Shown here piece by piece: positions 27,026 through 34,908 of a stretch of DNA of 64,000 bases; the first letter of the stretch is position 1, and each line of letters starts with the position of its first letter. The position numbers and the translations under genes were made by a program. The notes under the pieces are model-generated. The model searched no databases and was not told where the DNA came from. It worked only from the letters and a program-made list of their open reading frames with translations. The stretch is from contig NZ_AP024895.1 in NCBI RefSeq assembly GCF_024347055.1, positions 2,728,001-2,792,000 of the forward strand. The letters run 5' to 3'. Source of the DNA: Vibrio porteresiae DSM 19223 (lineage in GTDB: Bacteria > Pseudomonadota > Gammaproteobacteria > Enterobacterales > Vibrionaceae).

Positions 27026-27050
27026 AAGGCGACTGCAATGCAGTCGCCTT
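27026..27050 (+). terminator. Terminator of the TonB receptor gene
   Basis: The stem AAGGCGACTGC/GCAGTCGCCTT with a short loop is followed by TCTTTT. Confidence 0.9.
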
Positions 27051-27123
27051 TCTTTTGGCTTAAAGACTCACTTCGCGCTAAGCGCTATTTCAGCTCACAG
27101 CTAGCGATGAACATCGAGATAGA

Positions 27124-27149
27124 AAAAAGCTGGGAACATCCCAGCTTTT
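27124..27149 (-). terminator. Terminator of grpE
   Basis: The stem AAAAGCTGGGA/TCCCAGCTTTT has an ACA loop. On the minus strand it lies about 30 bp after the grpE stop and ends in TTTTTTC. Confidence 0.9.
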
Positions 27150-27181
27150 GCTTTCATCATTACCATCGCGTTTAGCTATGA

Positions 27182-27796
27182 TTATTTAGAAACCATAACC
27201 ATTGCAGGACGAATCAAACGACCGTTCAATTCATAGCCTTTTTGCATCACAAACATCACCATATTTGGCTCGTGATCTGGGCTTGGTTGAATTGACATCG
27301 CTTGATGCAATTCAGGGTTAAATGCTTCACCTTCAGGATTGATCACTTTAAGACCGAACTTTTCAATCACGTCAGAAAATGTTTTGTAAGTCAGTTCAAC
27401 ACCTTCAAGAAGAGGTTTTACTGCTTCATTTTCTGTATCTGCGGCTTGAATCGCGCGTTCTAGGTTATCAATCACTGGCAGCAATTCTTCTGCAAAGCGG
27501 TTCAACGCGTATTTACGTGCTTTATCGATTTCCTGTTCAGTACGACGACGCATATTTTCTACTTCAGCTTTCGCGCGCAATACAGAATCTTGTTGTTCTT
27601 TCACACGCTCTTCGCTGCTTAATAAAGCGGCTTCAAGCTGAGCAATTTTTGCTTCTTGTTCATTTAGAACTTCGCCTTCTTTGGCGTCGTCATTCTCATT
27701 CCACTCGATATCGGCATCGGTACCTACGGCTTCAACTTCAACCGCTTGCTCTTGCTGCAGCTCTTCTTCTTTGATTTTGTTTTCTTCGTTGCTCAT
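27182..27796 (-). CDS. grpE: Nucleotide exchange factor GrpE
   Basis: A 204-residue GrpE from ATG 27796 (MSNEENKIKEE), preceded by GGAG six bases upstream; an extension to 27862 is open but lacks family similarity. It has an acidic N-terminus, a long coiled coil (about 50-115), and the C-terminal beta domain with INPEGEAFNPELHQAMS and ...MQKGYELNGRLIRPAMVMVS. It releases ADP from DnaK. It is divergent from nadK. Confidence 0.96.
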   Translation of the reverse strand: MSNEENKIKEEELQQEQAVEVEAVGTDADIEWNENDDAKEGEVLNEQEAKIAQLEAALLSSEERVKEQQDSVLRAKAEVENMRRRTEQEIDKARKYALNRFAEELLPVIDNLERAIQAADTENEAVKPLLEGVELTYKTFSDVIEKFGLKVINPEGEAFNPELHQAMSIQPSPDHEPNMVMFVMQKGYELNGRLIRPAMVMVSK

Positions 27797-27891
27797 GATA
27801 TCTCCAGAATTCCACTCTCTAATGTGGTGAGGGATTGAATTCTCGTCCGTTTCGTGACACAAAAATTCGCATAAAAGTATAACTTGCCCTT

Positions 27892-27920
27892 ATTATGGGG
27901 ATGAAGATTTCTGATTCAAG
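27892..27920 (-). promoter_or_regulatory. Sigma32-like promoter of grpE
   Basis: On the minus strand CTTGAAT, 13 bases, then CCCCATAAT. It resembles the dnaK proximal promoter and lies about 96 bp upstream of grpE. Confidence 0.8.
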
Positions 27921-27941
27921 CCTAATTAGGTTGGAAAACAC

Positions 27942-28826
27942 ATGAAAAAACCATTTGAAGTGATCGCAATCATAGGTAAACCACGCGATAAGCAAGCGAT
28001 TCAGACCCACAAAGAGCTTTACCAGTGGTTAACTTCTCTTGGCTATCCAGTATTTATCGATGACCGTCTGTCCGACATTTTACCGGAAATACCAGAGACT
28101 CAATTTGCCTCTCTCCTTGAACTAGGCAAAAAAGCTGACCTTGCCATCGTCGTGGGTGGTGATGGCAACATGCTTGGCGCTGCACGTGTCTTATCACGCT
28201 TTGACGTGTCCGTGATCGGTGTTAATCGTGGCAACCTTGGCTTCCTGACTGACTTAACCCCAGACGAAGTCTGCACCGGTTTACAACAAGTATTAAATGG
28301 GGAATATCTTGAAGAGACTCGCTTCCTTCTTGAAGCAGAAGTGCATCGTCACGGTCAAATTAAAAGCCATAACTCAGCATTAAATGAAGCGGTGCTGCAT
28401 CCTGGGCAAATTGCTCGCATGATCGAATTCGAAGTGTATATCGATAACAACTTTGCGTTCTCGCAGCGCTCTGATGGGCTCATCGTTTCAACACCAACAG
28501 GGTCTACTGCTTATTCGCTGTCTGGTGGTGGTCCTATTTTATCGCCAAGCCTCAACGCCATTACCTTGGTCCCAATGTTTCCACACACCCTCTCTTCTCG
28601 ACCACTGGTCGTAGATGGTAAACGTCGCATTAAATTAGTGGTCTCACCGAATAATGCACTCAACCAAGAAGTGAGTTGTGATGGACAAGTGACGCTGCCT
28701 GTTTCTCCCGGCGATGAAGTACATATTTATCAAAGTCCTAACGTGCTCAAGCTCATACACCCTAAGGACTACAACTACTATCACGTGCTGCGCAATAAAT
28801 TAGGTTGGTCCAGCAAGCTCTTTTGA
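27942..28826 (+). CDS. nadK: NAD kinase
   Basis: A 294-residue NAD kinase that makes NADP. It has the GGDG motif (LAIVVGGDGNMLGAARVL), the conserved NRGNLGFLTDL, and the second block SDGLIVSTPTGSTAYSLSGGGPIL. The ribosome binding site is AGGTTGGAAA before ATG. It is monocistronic and divergent from grpE, the usual gammaproteobacterial layout. Confidence 0.97.
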   Translation: MKKPFEVIAIIGKPRDKQAIQTHKELYQWLTSLGYPVFIDDRLSDILPEIPETQFASLLELGKKADLAIVVGGDGNMLGAARVLSRFDVSVIGVNRGNLGFLTDLTPDEVCTGLQQVLNGEYLEETRFLLEAEVHRHGQIKSHNSALNEAVLHPGQIARMIEFEVYIDNNFAFSQRSDGLIVSTPTGSTAYSLSGGGPILSPSLNAITLVPMFPHTLSSRPLVVDGKRRIKLVVSPNNALNQEVSCDGQVTLPVSPGDEVHIYQSPNVLKLIHPKDYNYYHVLRNKLGWSSKLF

Positions 28827-28878
28827 TAAATCTCACATTTTTTCTCTAGAGCGTTTAAAAATTTCACCTGATCATCTT

Positions 28879-28920
28879 TACTGTATAAAGAAACAGTATA
28901 TACTGTTTTCTTATACAGTA
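28879..28920 (+). promoter_or_regulatory. Two LexA boxes before recN
   Basis: TACTGTATAAAGAAACAGTA (28879-28898) and TACTGTTTTCTTATACAGTA (28901-28920) each carry CTG-N10-CAG with the full TACTGT...ACAGTA ends. Their centres are 22 bp apart, so two LexA dimers could bind on nearly the same face. E. coli recN also has more than one box. Confidence 0.93.
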
Positions 28921-28946
28921 TTGTTCAACTATACAGGTGCAATAAA

Positions 28947-30608
28947 ATGCTGGCTCATCTTAGTGTCAATAACTTCGCAATCGTGAAATCTTTGCAACTA
29001 GAACTCGCTTCCGGAATGACCACCATTACAGGTGAAACGGGTGCAGGTAAATCTATCGCAATCGATGCTTTGAGTTTATGTCTTGGCGGCCGCGCGGAAG
29101 CCAGTATTGTCAGACTCGGTGAATCAAAAACCGAAGTCAGCGCCACCTTTATCCTAGATAACAACGTCAATGCAACTCGCTGGTTGGAAGACAACGAACT
29201 CCTTGATGGTAAAGACTGCATTTTACGTCGCATCATTACCAAAGAAGGACGTTCACGCGCGTTTATCAATGGTAGCCCAGTTCCACTGTCTCAGCTTAAA
29301 TCTCTAGGACAAATGCTGATCAACATTCATGGTCAACATGCTCATCAACAACTGATGAAAAATGAATACCAACTGACTATGTTGGATCAGTACGCTGGTC
29401 ATACCGAATTATTAAAGAAAACGCGTTTGGCTTACCAAGACTGGCGTCAGGCTAATAATCAATTAAAACAACTCAAAGAAAACAGCCAACAAAACTTGGC
29501 TCAACTTCAGCTACTTGAATATCAAATCAAAGAGCTGAATGAACTTTCGATTGCCGAAGATGAATTTGGCGAATTGGAACAAGAGTACAAACGTTTATCC
29601 AACAGTGGTGACCTTGCGATTAACTGTCAAAAGGCCATAGAGCTGATTTACGAAGGTGAAGAGGTCAACGCCTTAAGTATCCTGCAATCGGCCAGTAGCA
29701 CCCTTATAGAGCTCGCAGAATTGGATAACTCATTGTCTGCTTTACCAAACATGGTCGCAGAGGCCATTATTCAGTTAGAAGAAGCCAATAGCGAACTACG
29801 AAACTACCTCGATAGCATCGATGTTGATCCAGAGCGCATGGCCTTTGTTGAAGAACGTTACTCACGCATCATGTCGTTAGCCCGTAAACATCATGTGCTA
29901 CCTGAGGAGCTCTATCAGCATCATCAAGATTTGCTAAGCCAAATCGCTCAGCTCGATTGCTCAGATGAAAAGATGGCTCAATACGAAGAAGAAGTAGCAG
30001 CAAAATACCAAACGCTAGTAGGCAAAGCCGATAAGCTTCACCAATCTCGTGCCCGCTATGCAAAAGAGTTGGATAAACTCATTTCACAAAGCATGCACGA
30101 ACTGAGTATGGAACACGCCCAGTTCCGCATTGAGGTCAATTCGCAGGAGCACCCATCGCCGCTAGGCTTTGATGCGGTTACGTTCCTTGTCTCGACCAAC
30201 CCAGGGCAACCATTGCAACCGATCGCAAAAGTGGCTTCTGGTGGTGAGCTGTCGCGTATGTCACTAGCCATCCAAGTGATCACGGCCCAGAAAGTCGACA
30301 CTCCTAGCCTTATCTTCGATGAAGTGGATGTAGGTATTTCAGGTCCAACAGCAGCTGTGGTCGGCAAAATGCTACGTAAACTGGGCGAATCAACTCAAGT
30401 ACTGTGTGTAACCCACTTACCGCAAGTGGCAGGTTGTGGTCATAACCAGATGTTCGTTGCTAAGCAGACCAAGGCAGGTCAAACCGAAACACAAATGGTC
30501 AAGCTAAACCAAGAACAGCGCATTGCCGAATTGGCTCGCCTACTTGGTGGCAGTGAAATTACACCAACGACTCTTGCCAACGCGAAAGAGCTATTAATCG
30601 CAGCCTAA
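28947..30608 (+). CDS. recN: DNA repair protein RecN
   Basis: A 553-residue SMC-like repair ATPase. Walker A is GETGAGKS near residue 30-37; the HGQHAHQQL segment and a coiled-coil middle follow; the C-terminal signature is VASGGELSRMSLAIQV, Walker B LIFDEVDVGISG, and the D/H-loop LCVTHLPQVAG. It acts in double-strand break repair. Tandem LexA boxes make it a strongly SOS-controlled gene. Ends at a hairpin terminator. Confidence 0.97.
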   Translation: MLAHLSVNNFAIVKSLQLELASGMTTITGETGAGKSIAIDALSLCLGGRAEASIVRLGESKTEVSATFILDNNVNATRWLEDNELLDGKDCILRRIITKEGRSRAFINGSPVPLSQLKSLGQMLINIHGQHAHQQLMKNEYQLTMLDQYAGHTELLKKTRLAYQDWRQANNQLKQLKENSQQNLAQLQLLEYQIKELNELSIAEDEFGELEQEYKRLSNSGDLAINCQKAIELIYEGEEVNALSILQSASSTLIELAELDNSLSALPNMVAEAIIQLEEANSELRNYLDSIDVDPERMAFVEERYSRIMSLARKHHVLPEELYQHHQDLLSQIAQLDCSDEKMAQYEEEVAAKYQTLVGKADKLHQSRARYAKELDKLISQSMHELSMEHAQFRIEVNSQEHPSPLGFDAVTFLVSTNPGQPLQPIAKVASGGELSRMSLAIQVITAQKVDTPSLIFDEVDVGISGPTAAVVGKMLRKLGESTQVLCVTHLPQVAGCGHNQMFVAKQTKAGQTETQMVKLNQEQRIAELARLLGGSEITPTTLANAKELLIAA

Positions 30609-30621
30609 CTGCTATTACATT

Positions 30622-30645
30622 AAGCACCGTAACCCTACGGTGCTT
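30622..30645 (+). terminator. Terminator of recN
   Basis: The stem AAGCACCGTA/ACGGTGCTT (9-10 bp) lies 14 bases after the stop. No good T-run follows, so termination strength is uncertain. Confidence 0.7.
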
Positions 30646-30722
30646 GATAACTTTCTGATATACACCACTTAATCAAAATATTTTCTTCTATCTTTGCAAC
30701 CAAATTCAAAATTCGTAGTCAT

Positions 30723-30771
30723 AACAAGCTCAGGAAGTGCACGAAGTTTTTACTTCTGCGCTGAGCTTGTT
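30723..30771 (+). promoter_or_regulatory. Long hairpin upstream of bamE
   Basis: The arms AACAAGCTCAG/CTGAGCTTGTT (11 bp) enclose a second stem GAAGT/ACTTC. The structure ends 51 bp before the bamE start and is followed by TTATTA. It may be an independent terminator, a leader element of bamE, or part of a small RNA. Confidence 0.5.
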
Positions 30772-30822
30772 TATTATCAGCCAAGTTTTTGAGTCCATCA
30801 CAAAAGTACAGAATTTTAAAAT

Positions 30823-31182
30823 ATGCAGTTTAGCAAGTGGCTTATCGCCCTCCCTCTAGCACTAGGTGCTCTGACCGGCTGTTCCGTTGTAGAGCGTTTG
30901 GTTTACCGAATCGACATCAACCAAGGTAACTACATTGAGCAACGTGAAGTTGACCAACTCAAATTTGGCATGTCAAAAGAACAAGTACGCTATGTATTAG
31001 GATCACCAATGCTAGTCGAAAACGGCTATCCAAATACGTGGTACTACATTTACTCTCATACTCCTGGTCATGAAGAGACTATCCAAAAAGATTTGGTGGT
31101 GAATTTCAACGATGCAGGCAAGTTGGTGAAAATCTCTGGTGATTACAAACAGGGTGCCAACTTCTTTGAAGGTATGAACTAA
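30823..31182 (+). CDS. bamE: Outer-membrane assembly lipoprotein BamE
   Basis: A 119-residue lipoprotein, signal MQFSKWLIALPLALGALTGC with lipobox LTGC, followed by the SmpA/OmlA fold (QLKFGMSKEQVRYVLGSPM, NTWYYIYSHTPG). It is a non-essential helper of the BAM complex that inserts beta-barrel proteins in the outer membrane. It follows recN as in many gammaproteobacteria, but a possible terminator separates them. Bidirectional terminator at 31191. Confidence 0.95.
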   Translation: MQFSKWLIALPLALGALTGCSVVERLVYRIDINQGNYIEQREVDQLKFGMSKEQVRYVLGSPMLVENGYPNTWYYIYSHTPGHEETIQKDLVVNFNDAGKLVKISGDYKQGANFFEGMN

Positions 31183-31190
31183 ACCGCATT

Positions 31191-31217
31191 AAAAAAGCTC
31201 GCCTCGGCGAGCTTTTT
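31191..31217. terminator. Bidirectional terminator between bamE and rnfH
   Basis: AAAAAAGCTCGCC-TC-GGCGAGCTTTTTG gives a stem of at least 11 bp with A- and T-runs on both sides, for the convergent genes. Confidence 0.93.
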
Positions 31218-31243
31218 GCTATCTGCTATTGTTAGACAACCAA

Positions 31244-31546
31244 TCAATGTGCTTGCTTGGCTTGTTCTGCACGTTTGCGACGAATCTCTTTAGGATCGGC
31301 AATCAGTGGACGGTAAATCTCAATACGGTCATGATCACGAACTGTCGCATCAAGTTTCACGTTGCGCGAGTACACGCCAACTTTATTCACTTTTAAATCG
31401 ATCTCTGGATACATTTCCAGCAGACCCGATTTTTGAATGATCTCCTCAACGGTCATGTCACTCTTGACCACCAATTTAACCACTCGTTGTTCGTGAGGAA
31501 GGGCGTAAACCACTTCAACGTGAATCATGCCATTATCACTGCTCAT
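31244..31546 (-). CDS. rnfH: RnfH/RatB family protein (UPF0125)
   Basis: A 100-residue ubiquitin-like-fold protein with IHVEVVYALPHEQRVVKLVV, SGLLEMYPEIDLKVNKVGVYSR and the conserved DRIEIYRPLIADPKEIRRKRAEQ. The function is not settled; it is also known as RatB, encoded beside the toxin-like RatA. It shares one base with the end of ratA, so the genes are translationally coupled. Confidence 0.9.
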   Translation of the reverse strand: MSSDNGMIHVEVVYALPHEQRVVKLVVKSDMTVEEIIQKSGLLEMYPEIDLKVNKVGVYSRNVKLDATVRDHDRIEIYRPLIADPKEIRRKRAEQAKQAH

Positions 31547-31983
31547 TATCGGTATACCTGCTTCGCACGCTGTGTAAATGCATTCACCATATTATTGGTC
31601 AATTCATTAAAAATTTTGCCAAACACCATCTCGATCATCTTGCTAGAAAACTCAAACTCTAACTTGAGTTCTACTTTGCATGCCTGCTCGTCAAGGGGAG
31701 TGAAATACCAGCCACCACGTAGCGTTTTAAAAGGACCGTCGACTAAATCCATCAAAATAGCGTCATGCGCTCGCAAGTCATTACGAGTCACGAATGTCTT
31801 CTTAATACCTGCTTTAGAAACATCAACAGAAGCCACCATTTTGTCATCAGTTGATTCAATCACTTTCGATCCTGAACACCCCGGCAAAAACTCTGGATAA
31901 CGAGCCACATCATTGACCAGATGAAACATCTGCTCTGCACTAAACGAGACCAACGCAGAACGACTCACTTGATTCATCTTCAC
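31546..31983 (-). CDS. ratA: RatA-type START-domain protein
   Basis: A 145-residue START/polyketide cyclase-like protein: SRSALVSFSAEQMFHLVNDVARYPEFLPGCSGSKV, DVSKAGIKKTFVTRN, VDGPFKTLRGGWYF. E. coli RatA was reported to block 70S assembly, and the wider family (COQ10-like) binds ubiquinone, so the cellular role is open. MKMNQ has two possible ATGs; both are close to the family start. It is divergent from smpB. Confidence 0.92.
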   Translation of the reverse strand: MKMNQVSRSALVSFSAEQMFHLVNDVARYPEFLPGCSGSKVIESTDDKMVASVDVSKAGIKKTFVTRNDLRAHDAILMDLVDGPFKTLRGGWYFTPLDEQACKVELKLEFEFSSKMIEMVFGKIFNELTNNMVNAFTQRAKQVYR

Positions 31984-32279
31984 TCCTCATTGTTTTCCGA
32001 GACAATCTAGCGCTGCGATTGTACTGGCATCAGCACATCAGCTCAAGTTTCCGACTGGCCCCCTTATTGTTGATTATCGGTAATCCCTTGAAATAGGAGA
32101 AATCATCCCCATATATTAGAAAACAAACACGCGAATGTGCGCTTAGCACGCTTAACACATTAACGGCTTGCCTGTTTGGTAGGTCACAGTTAAGCTGCTC
32201 TCTTTGTTACCCATCTGAATCGTCAATTTATGTGGCATAACGCTATTTTTGACTGCGATAAGGGTATATAAAGAAAAGC

Positions 32280-32315
32280 ATTTTCATCATATTAACTAAC
32301 CCGTATAATGCGCCC
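32280..32315 (+). promoter_or_regulatory. Probable smpB promoter very close to the start codon
   Basis: TATAAT at 32304-32309 with TTTTCA at 32281-32286 (17-base spacer) is a fair sigma70 promoter. Its predicted start site would be around 32316, only a few bases before the smpB ATG at 32319. No Shine-Dalgarno sequence precedes that ATG. The remainder of 31984-32280 has no visible gene. Confidence 0.5.
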
Positions 32316-32318
32316 ACT

Positions 32319-32804
32319 ATGGCAAAGAAAAAATCTAAAGATAAAGCGGGTAGTAACACTATCGCGCTAAACAAAAAAGCTCGTCATGAATACTTCATCG
32401 AAGAAGAAGTAGAAGCAGGACTTGAGCTACAAGGCTGGGAAGTTAAATCACTTCGCCAAGGCAAAGCAAACATCGCAGAAAGCTATGTCTACATGCGTGA
32501 CGGAGAAGCGTTTGTTTCAGGAATGAGCATTGTTCCACTGCAACAAGCATCAACTCACGTAGTGGCAAACCCAACTCGCGTTCGTAAACTTTTGCTGTCA
32601 CGTCGTGAATTGGACAACCTGTTTGGTCGAATTAACCGTGAAGGTATGACGTTAACTGCGTTATCGCTCTACTGGTCACGTTCTTGGGTAAAACTGAAAA
32701 TCGGTGTTGCCAAAGGTAAAAAACTGCACGACAAGCGCGATACATTGAAAGAGCAAGACTGGCAGCGCCAAAAAGAGCGCATTATGAAAAGTAACTTGCG
32801 TTAA
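32319..32804 (+). CDS. smpB: SsrA-binding protein SmpB
   Basis: A 161-residue SmpB, the partner of tmRNA in rescuing stalled ribosomes. The oligonucleotide-binding fold motifs are GWEVKSLRQGKANIAESYV and LLLSRRELDNL, and the basic C-terminal tail ...LHDKRDTLKEQDWQRQKERIMKSNLR inserts into the decoding centre. It is directly upstream of ssrA, the standard gammaproteobacterial arrangement. The ATG lacks a ribosome binding site. Confidence 0.98.
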   Translation: MAKKKSKDKAGSNTIALNKKARHEYFIEEEVEAGLELQGWEVKSLRQGKANIAESYVYMRDGEAFVSGMSIVPLQQASTHVVANPTRVRKLLLSRRELDNLFGRINREGMTLTALSLYWSRSWVKLKIGVAKGKKLHDKRDTLKEQDWQRQKERIMKSNLR

Positions 32805-32871
32805 TTGTAACCACTTGAACTAATTGAGCTAGACACCAGAAATCATTCTGTTACTATGCTCGAACAACCTT

Positions 32872-33236
32872 GGGGCTGATTTAGGATTCGACGGGAATTT
32901 TGAAGTCCAAGGTGCATGCCGAGGTGCGGTAGGCCTCGTTAACAAACCGCAAAAAATAGTCGCAAACGACGAAAACTACGCACTAGCAGCTTAATACCCT
33001 GCTCAGAGCCCTTCTGCCTTAGCCTCCGCTTGTAGGACGGGGAGTTCAGAAGGTCAAAAAAAATCAAGCTGGCGTGGATTCCCCCACCTGAGGGATGAAG
33101 CGTAAGATACAATTCAGGTTAGCCATTCGTTCGCGTGTCGGTTCGCAGGCGGTGGTGAAATTAAAGATCGACTAAGCATGTAGTACCAAAGATGAATGAT
33201 TTTCGGACGCGGGTTCAACTCCCGCCAGCTCCACCA
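32872..33236 (+). ncRNA. ssrA: Transfer-messenger RNA (SsrA)
   Basis: The 5' end GGGGCTGATTTAGGATTCGACGG and the 3' end GGGTTCAACTCCCGCCAGCTCCACCA form the tRNA-like acceptor and T arm. The tag reading frame GCAAACGAC...GCAGCT TAA at 32962-32994 encodes ANDENYALAA, the gammaproteobacterial degradation tag. A TAGACA-N16-TACTAT promoter lies just upstream (32831-32858). The CCA is encoded. The 3' end is a well-known integration site for islands. Confidence 0.98.
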
Positions 33237-33245
33237 ATCGATTGG

Positions 33246-33280
33246 AAGGCCGCTAACTCAATGAGTTAGCGGCCTTTTTG
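33246..33280 (+). terminator. Terminator of ssrA
   Basis: The 13-bp stem AAGGCCGCTAACTC/GAGTTAGCGGCCTT is followed by TTTGTTTTC, ten bases after the tmRNA 3' end. Confidence 0.93.
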
Positions 33281-33425
33281 TTTTCTTACCTGCAAGACAA
33301 ATTTGCTGACTTTCAAGTACTCGTTCGTCGCGCAGTAGCTATAGTTTTATGTATTCCAGGTTGTATTCCAAAACTTTTGCAGTGAAATTTGGAATACAAC
33401 GAAGCGCTAGAATACTGTGACTACT

Positions 33426-34668
33426 ATGCCGAAAGCCGTTACTCCTCTTACCCAAACTCAAATCAAAAACGCCAAACCTAAAGAGAAAGACTACAACCTT
33501 TCAGACGGTTTTGGTCTTCAACTACGAGTACGCAGTAACGGCACTAAGCACTGGAACTATCAATACAGCCATCCCTTCACGAAAAAGCGTGTGAATATTG
33601 GTTTGGGTACTCTCGATAAGGTCAGTTTAAAGCTGGCAAGAGAACTGGCGCTAAAATATCGAGAGCTGGTGGCGCAAGATATCGATCCCAAAGATGCGCG
33701 TGAACAAGAGCAATTATCCACTCAAGCGCTTTATAAAAACACGTTTTATACCATTGCGAAGCGTTGGATAGACATAAAACGAGACAGTGTCACTCCCGAT
33801 CATGCCAAAGATCTTTGGCGTTCTTTGGAACTGCATATCTTTCCTTCTTTAGGTAATACACCTATCTCTGCGCTCACTGCTCCTAATGTCATCAAGATTC
33901 TGCGTCCAATCGAAGCCAAAGGCAGTCTTGAAACCGTTAAGCGTCTAACTCAAAGACTCAATGAAGTAATGACTTACGCCGTCAACTGTGGGTTGGCTCA
34001 AGCCAACCCACTCTCCGGCATTAAAGAAGTTTTCAAAAAGCCCAAAAAAGAAAACATGGCCGCTCTCGCTCCAGCAGAATTGCCAGAGCTGATGCAAGCC
34101 ATCGCTACCGCCAGTATCAAGCGCACTACTCGTTGTTTAATTGAATGGCAGCTTCATACCATGACTCGCCCAAGCGAAGCTGCAGGCGCTCGCTGGGAGG
34201 AAATAGACCTAGAAACCAAGATATGGACTATTCCACCTGAACGAATGAAAAAAAGAAGAGATCATCGCATTCCACTGACGGAACAAATGCTGGCTTTACT
34301 GGAAGTCATGCAACCCATCAGTGGACATCGTGAATATGTTTTTCCATCGGACCGTAATCCTAAAAAATCCATGCAATAGCCAAACCGCCAATATGGCTTT
34401 AAAACGCATGGGCTTTGCCGGGCGATTAGTCAGCCACGGCATGCGCTCATTAGCCAGTACCACGCTCAATGAGCAAGGATTTGAGCGAGATTTAGTTGAA
34501 GCTGCGTTAGCGCACGTTGATGACAACCAAGTACGTAGTGCTTATAACCGCACCGACTACATAGAACGTCGCACTCCAATGATGTGCTGGTGGAGTGAGC
34601 ATATTGAAAAAGCTTCTCAAGGTAGCTTATCGATTACAACCACTCGCAACTTGCGCGCCATTGGTTAA
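33426..34668 (+). pseudogene. P4-type tyrosine integrase, frameshifted
   Basis: The first part (to TAG at 34377-34379) has the DUF4102 arm-binding N-terminus (LTQTQIKNAKPKEKDYNLSDGFGLQLRV), a SAM-like core and the first catalytic arginine (HTMTRPSEAAGARW). The rest, including HGMR (H-x-x-R) and the tyrosine in SAYNRTDYIERR, continues in another frame. Joining the frames with one base less at about 34374 restores ...KKSMNSQTANMALKRMGF, matching the family. A change in the preceding run of six A bases (34362-34367) would also restore the frame. It sits 190 bp after ssrA, so it marks an integrated element. The frameshift could be a real decay event or a sequencing error. Confidence 0.85.
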
Positions 34669-34795
34669 CAAACAAAAAATAAAAGCATTTGCGATTAATA
34701 CCACCACGATGGTCTTTAGTAACAACAAAACGTTATGTGTAATTTATTACTCATAAGCTGCGATATCGGATTTCTACGAGCTGCTTACAAAGGGG

Positions 34796-34850
34796 CTAGA
34801 ACTCCATGATGGGTGTGGATCCCCCCCATTCAAGGAGTTGTATCCACACC
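34796..34850. repeat. Compound inverted repeats, possible pseudoknot
   Basis: Three inverted repeats interleave: AACTCC/GGAGTT, GATGGG/CCCATT, and GGTGTGGAT (34812-34820)/ATCCACACC (34842-34850). The first two nest while the third crosses them. The meaning is unknown; it is just before the terminator of the receptor gene. Confidence 0.4.
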
Positions 34851-34854
34851 AACA

Positions 34855-34878
34855 AAAAAGCCGCTTGCGCGGCTTTTT
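34855..34878 (-). terminator. Terminator of the FhuA-like receptor gene
   Basis: AAAAAGCCGC-TTGC-GCGGCTTTTT is a 10-bp stem with a tetraloop; the minus strand reading gives a T-run, 31 bp after the receptor stop. Confidence 0.9.
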
Positions 34879-34908
34879 AATATCAGTTTCTACGGTTATC
34901 TCGTTTTC

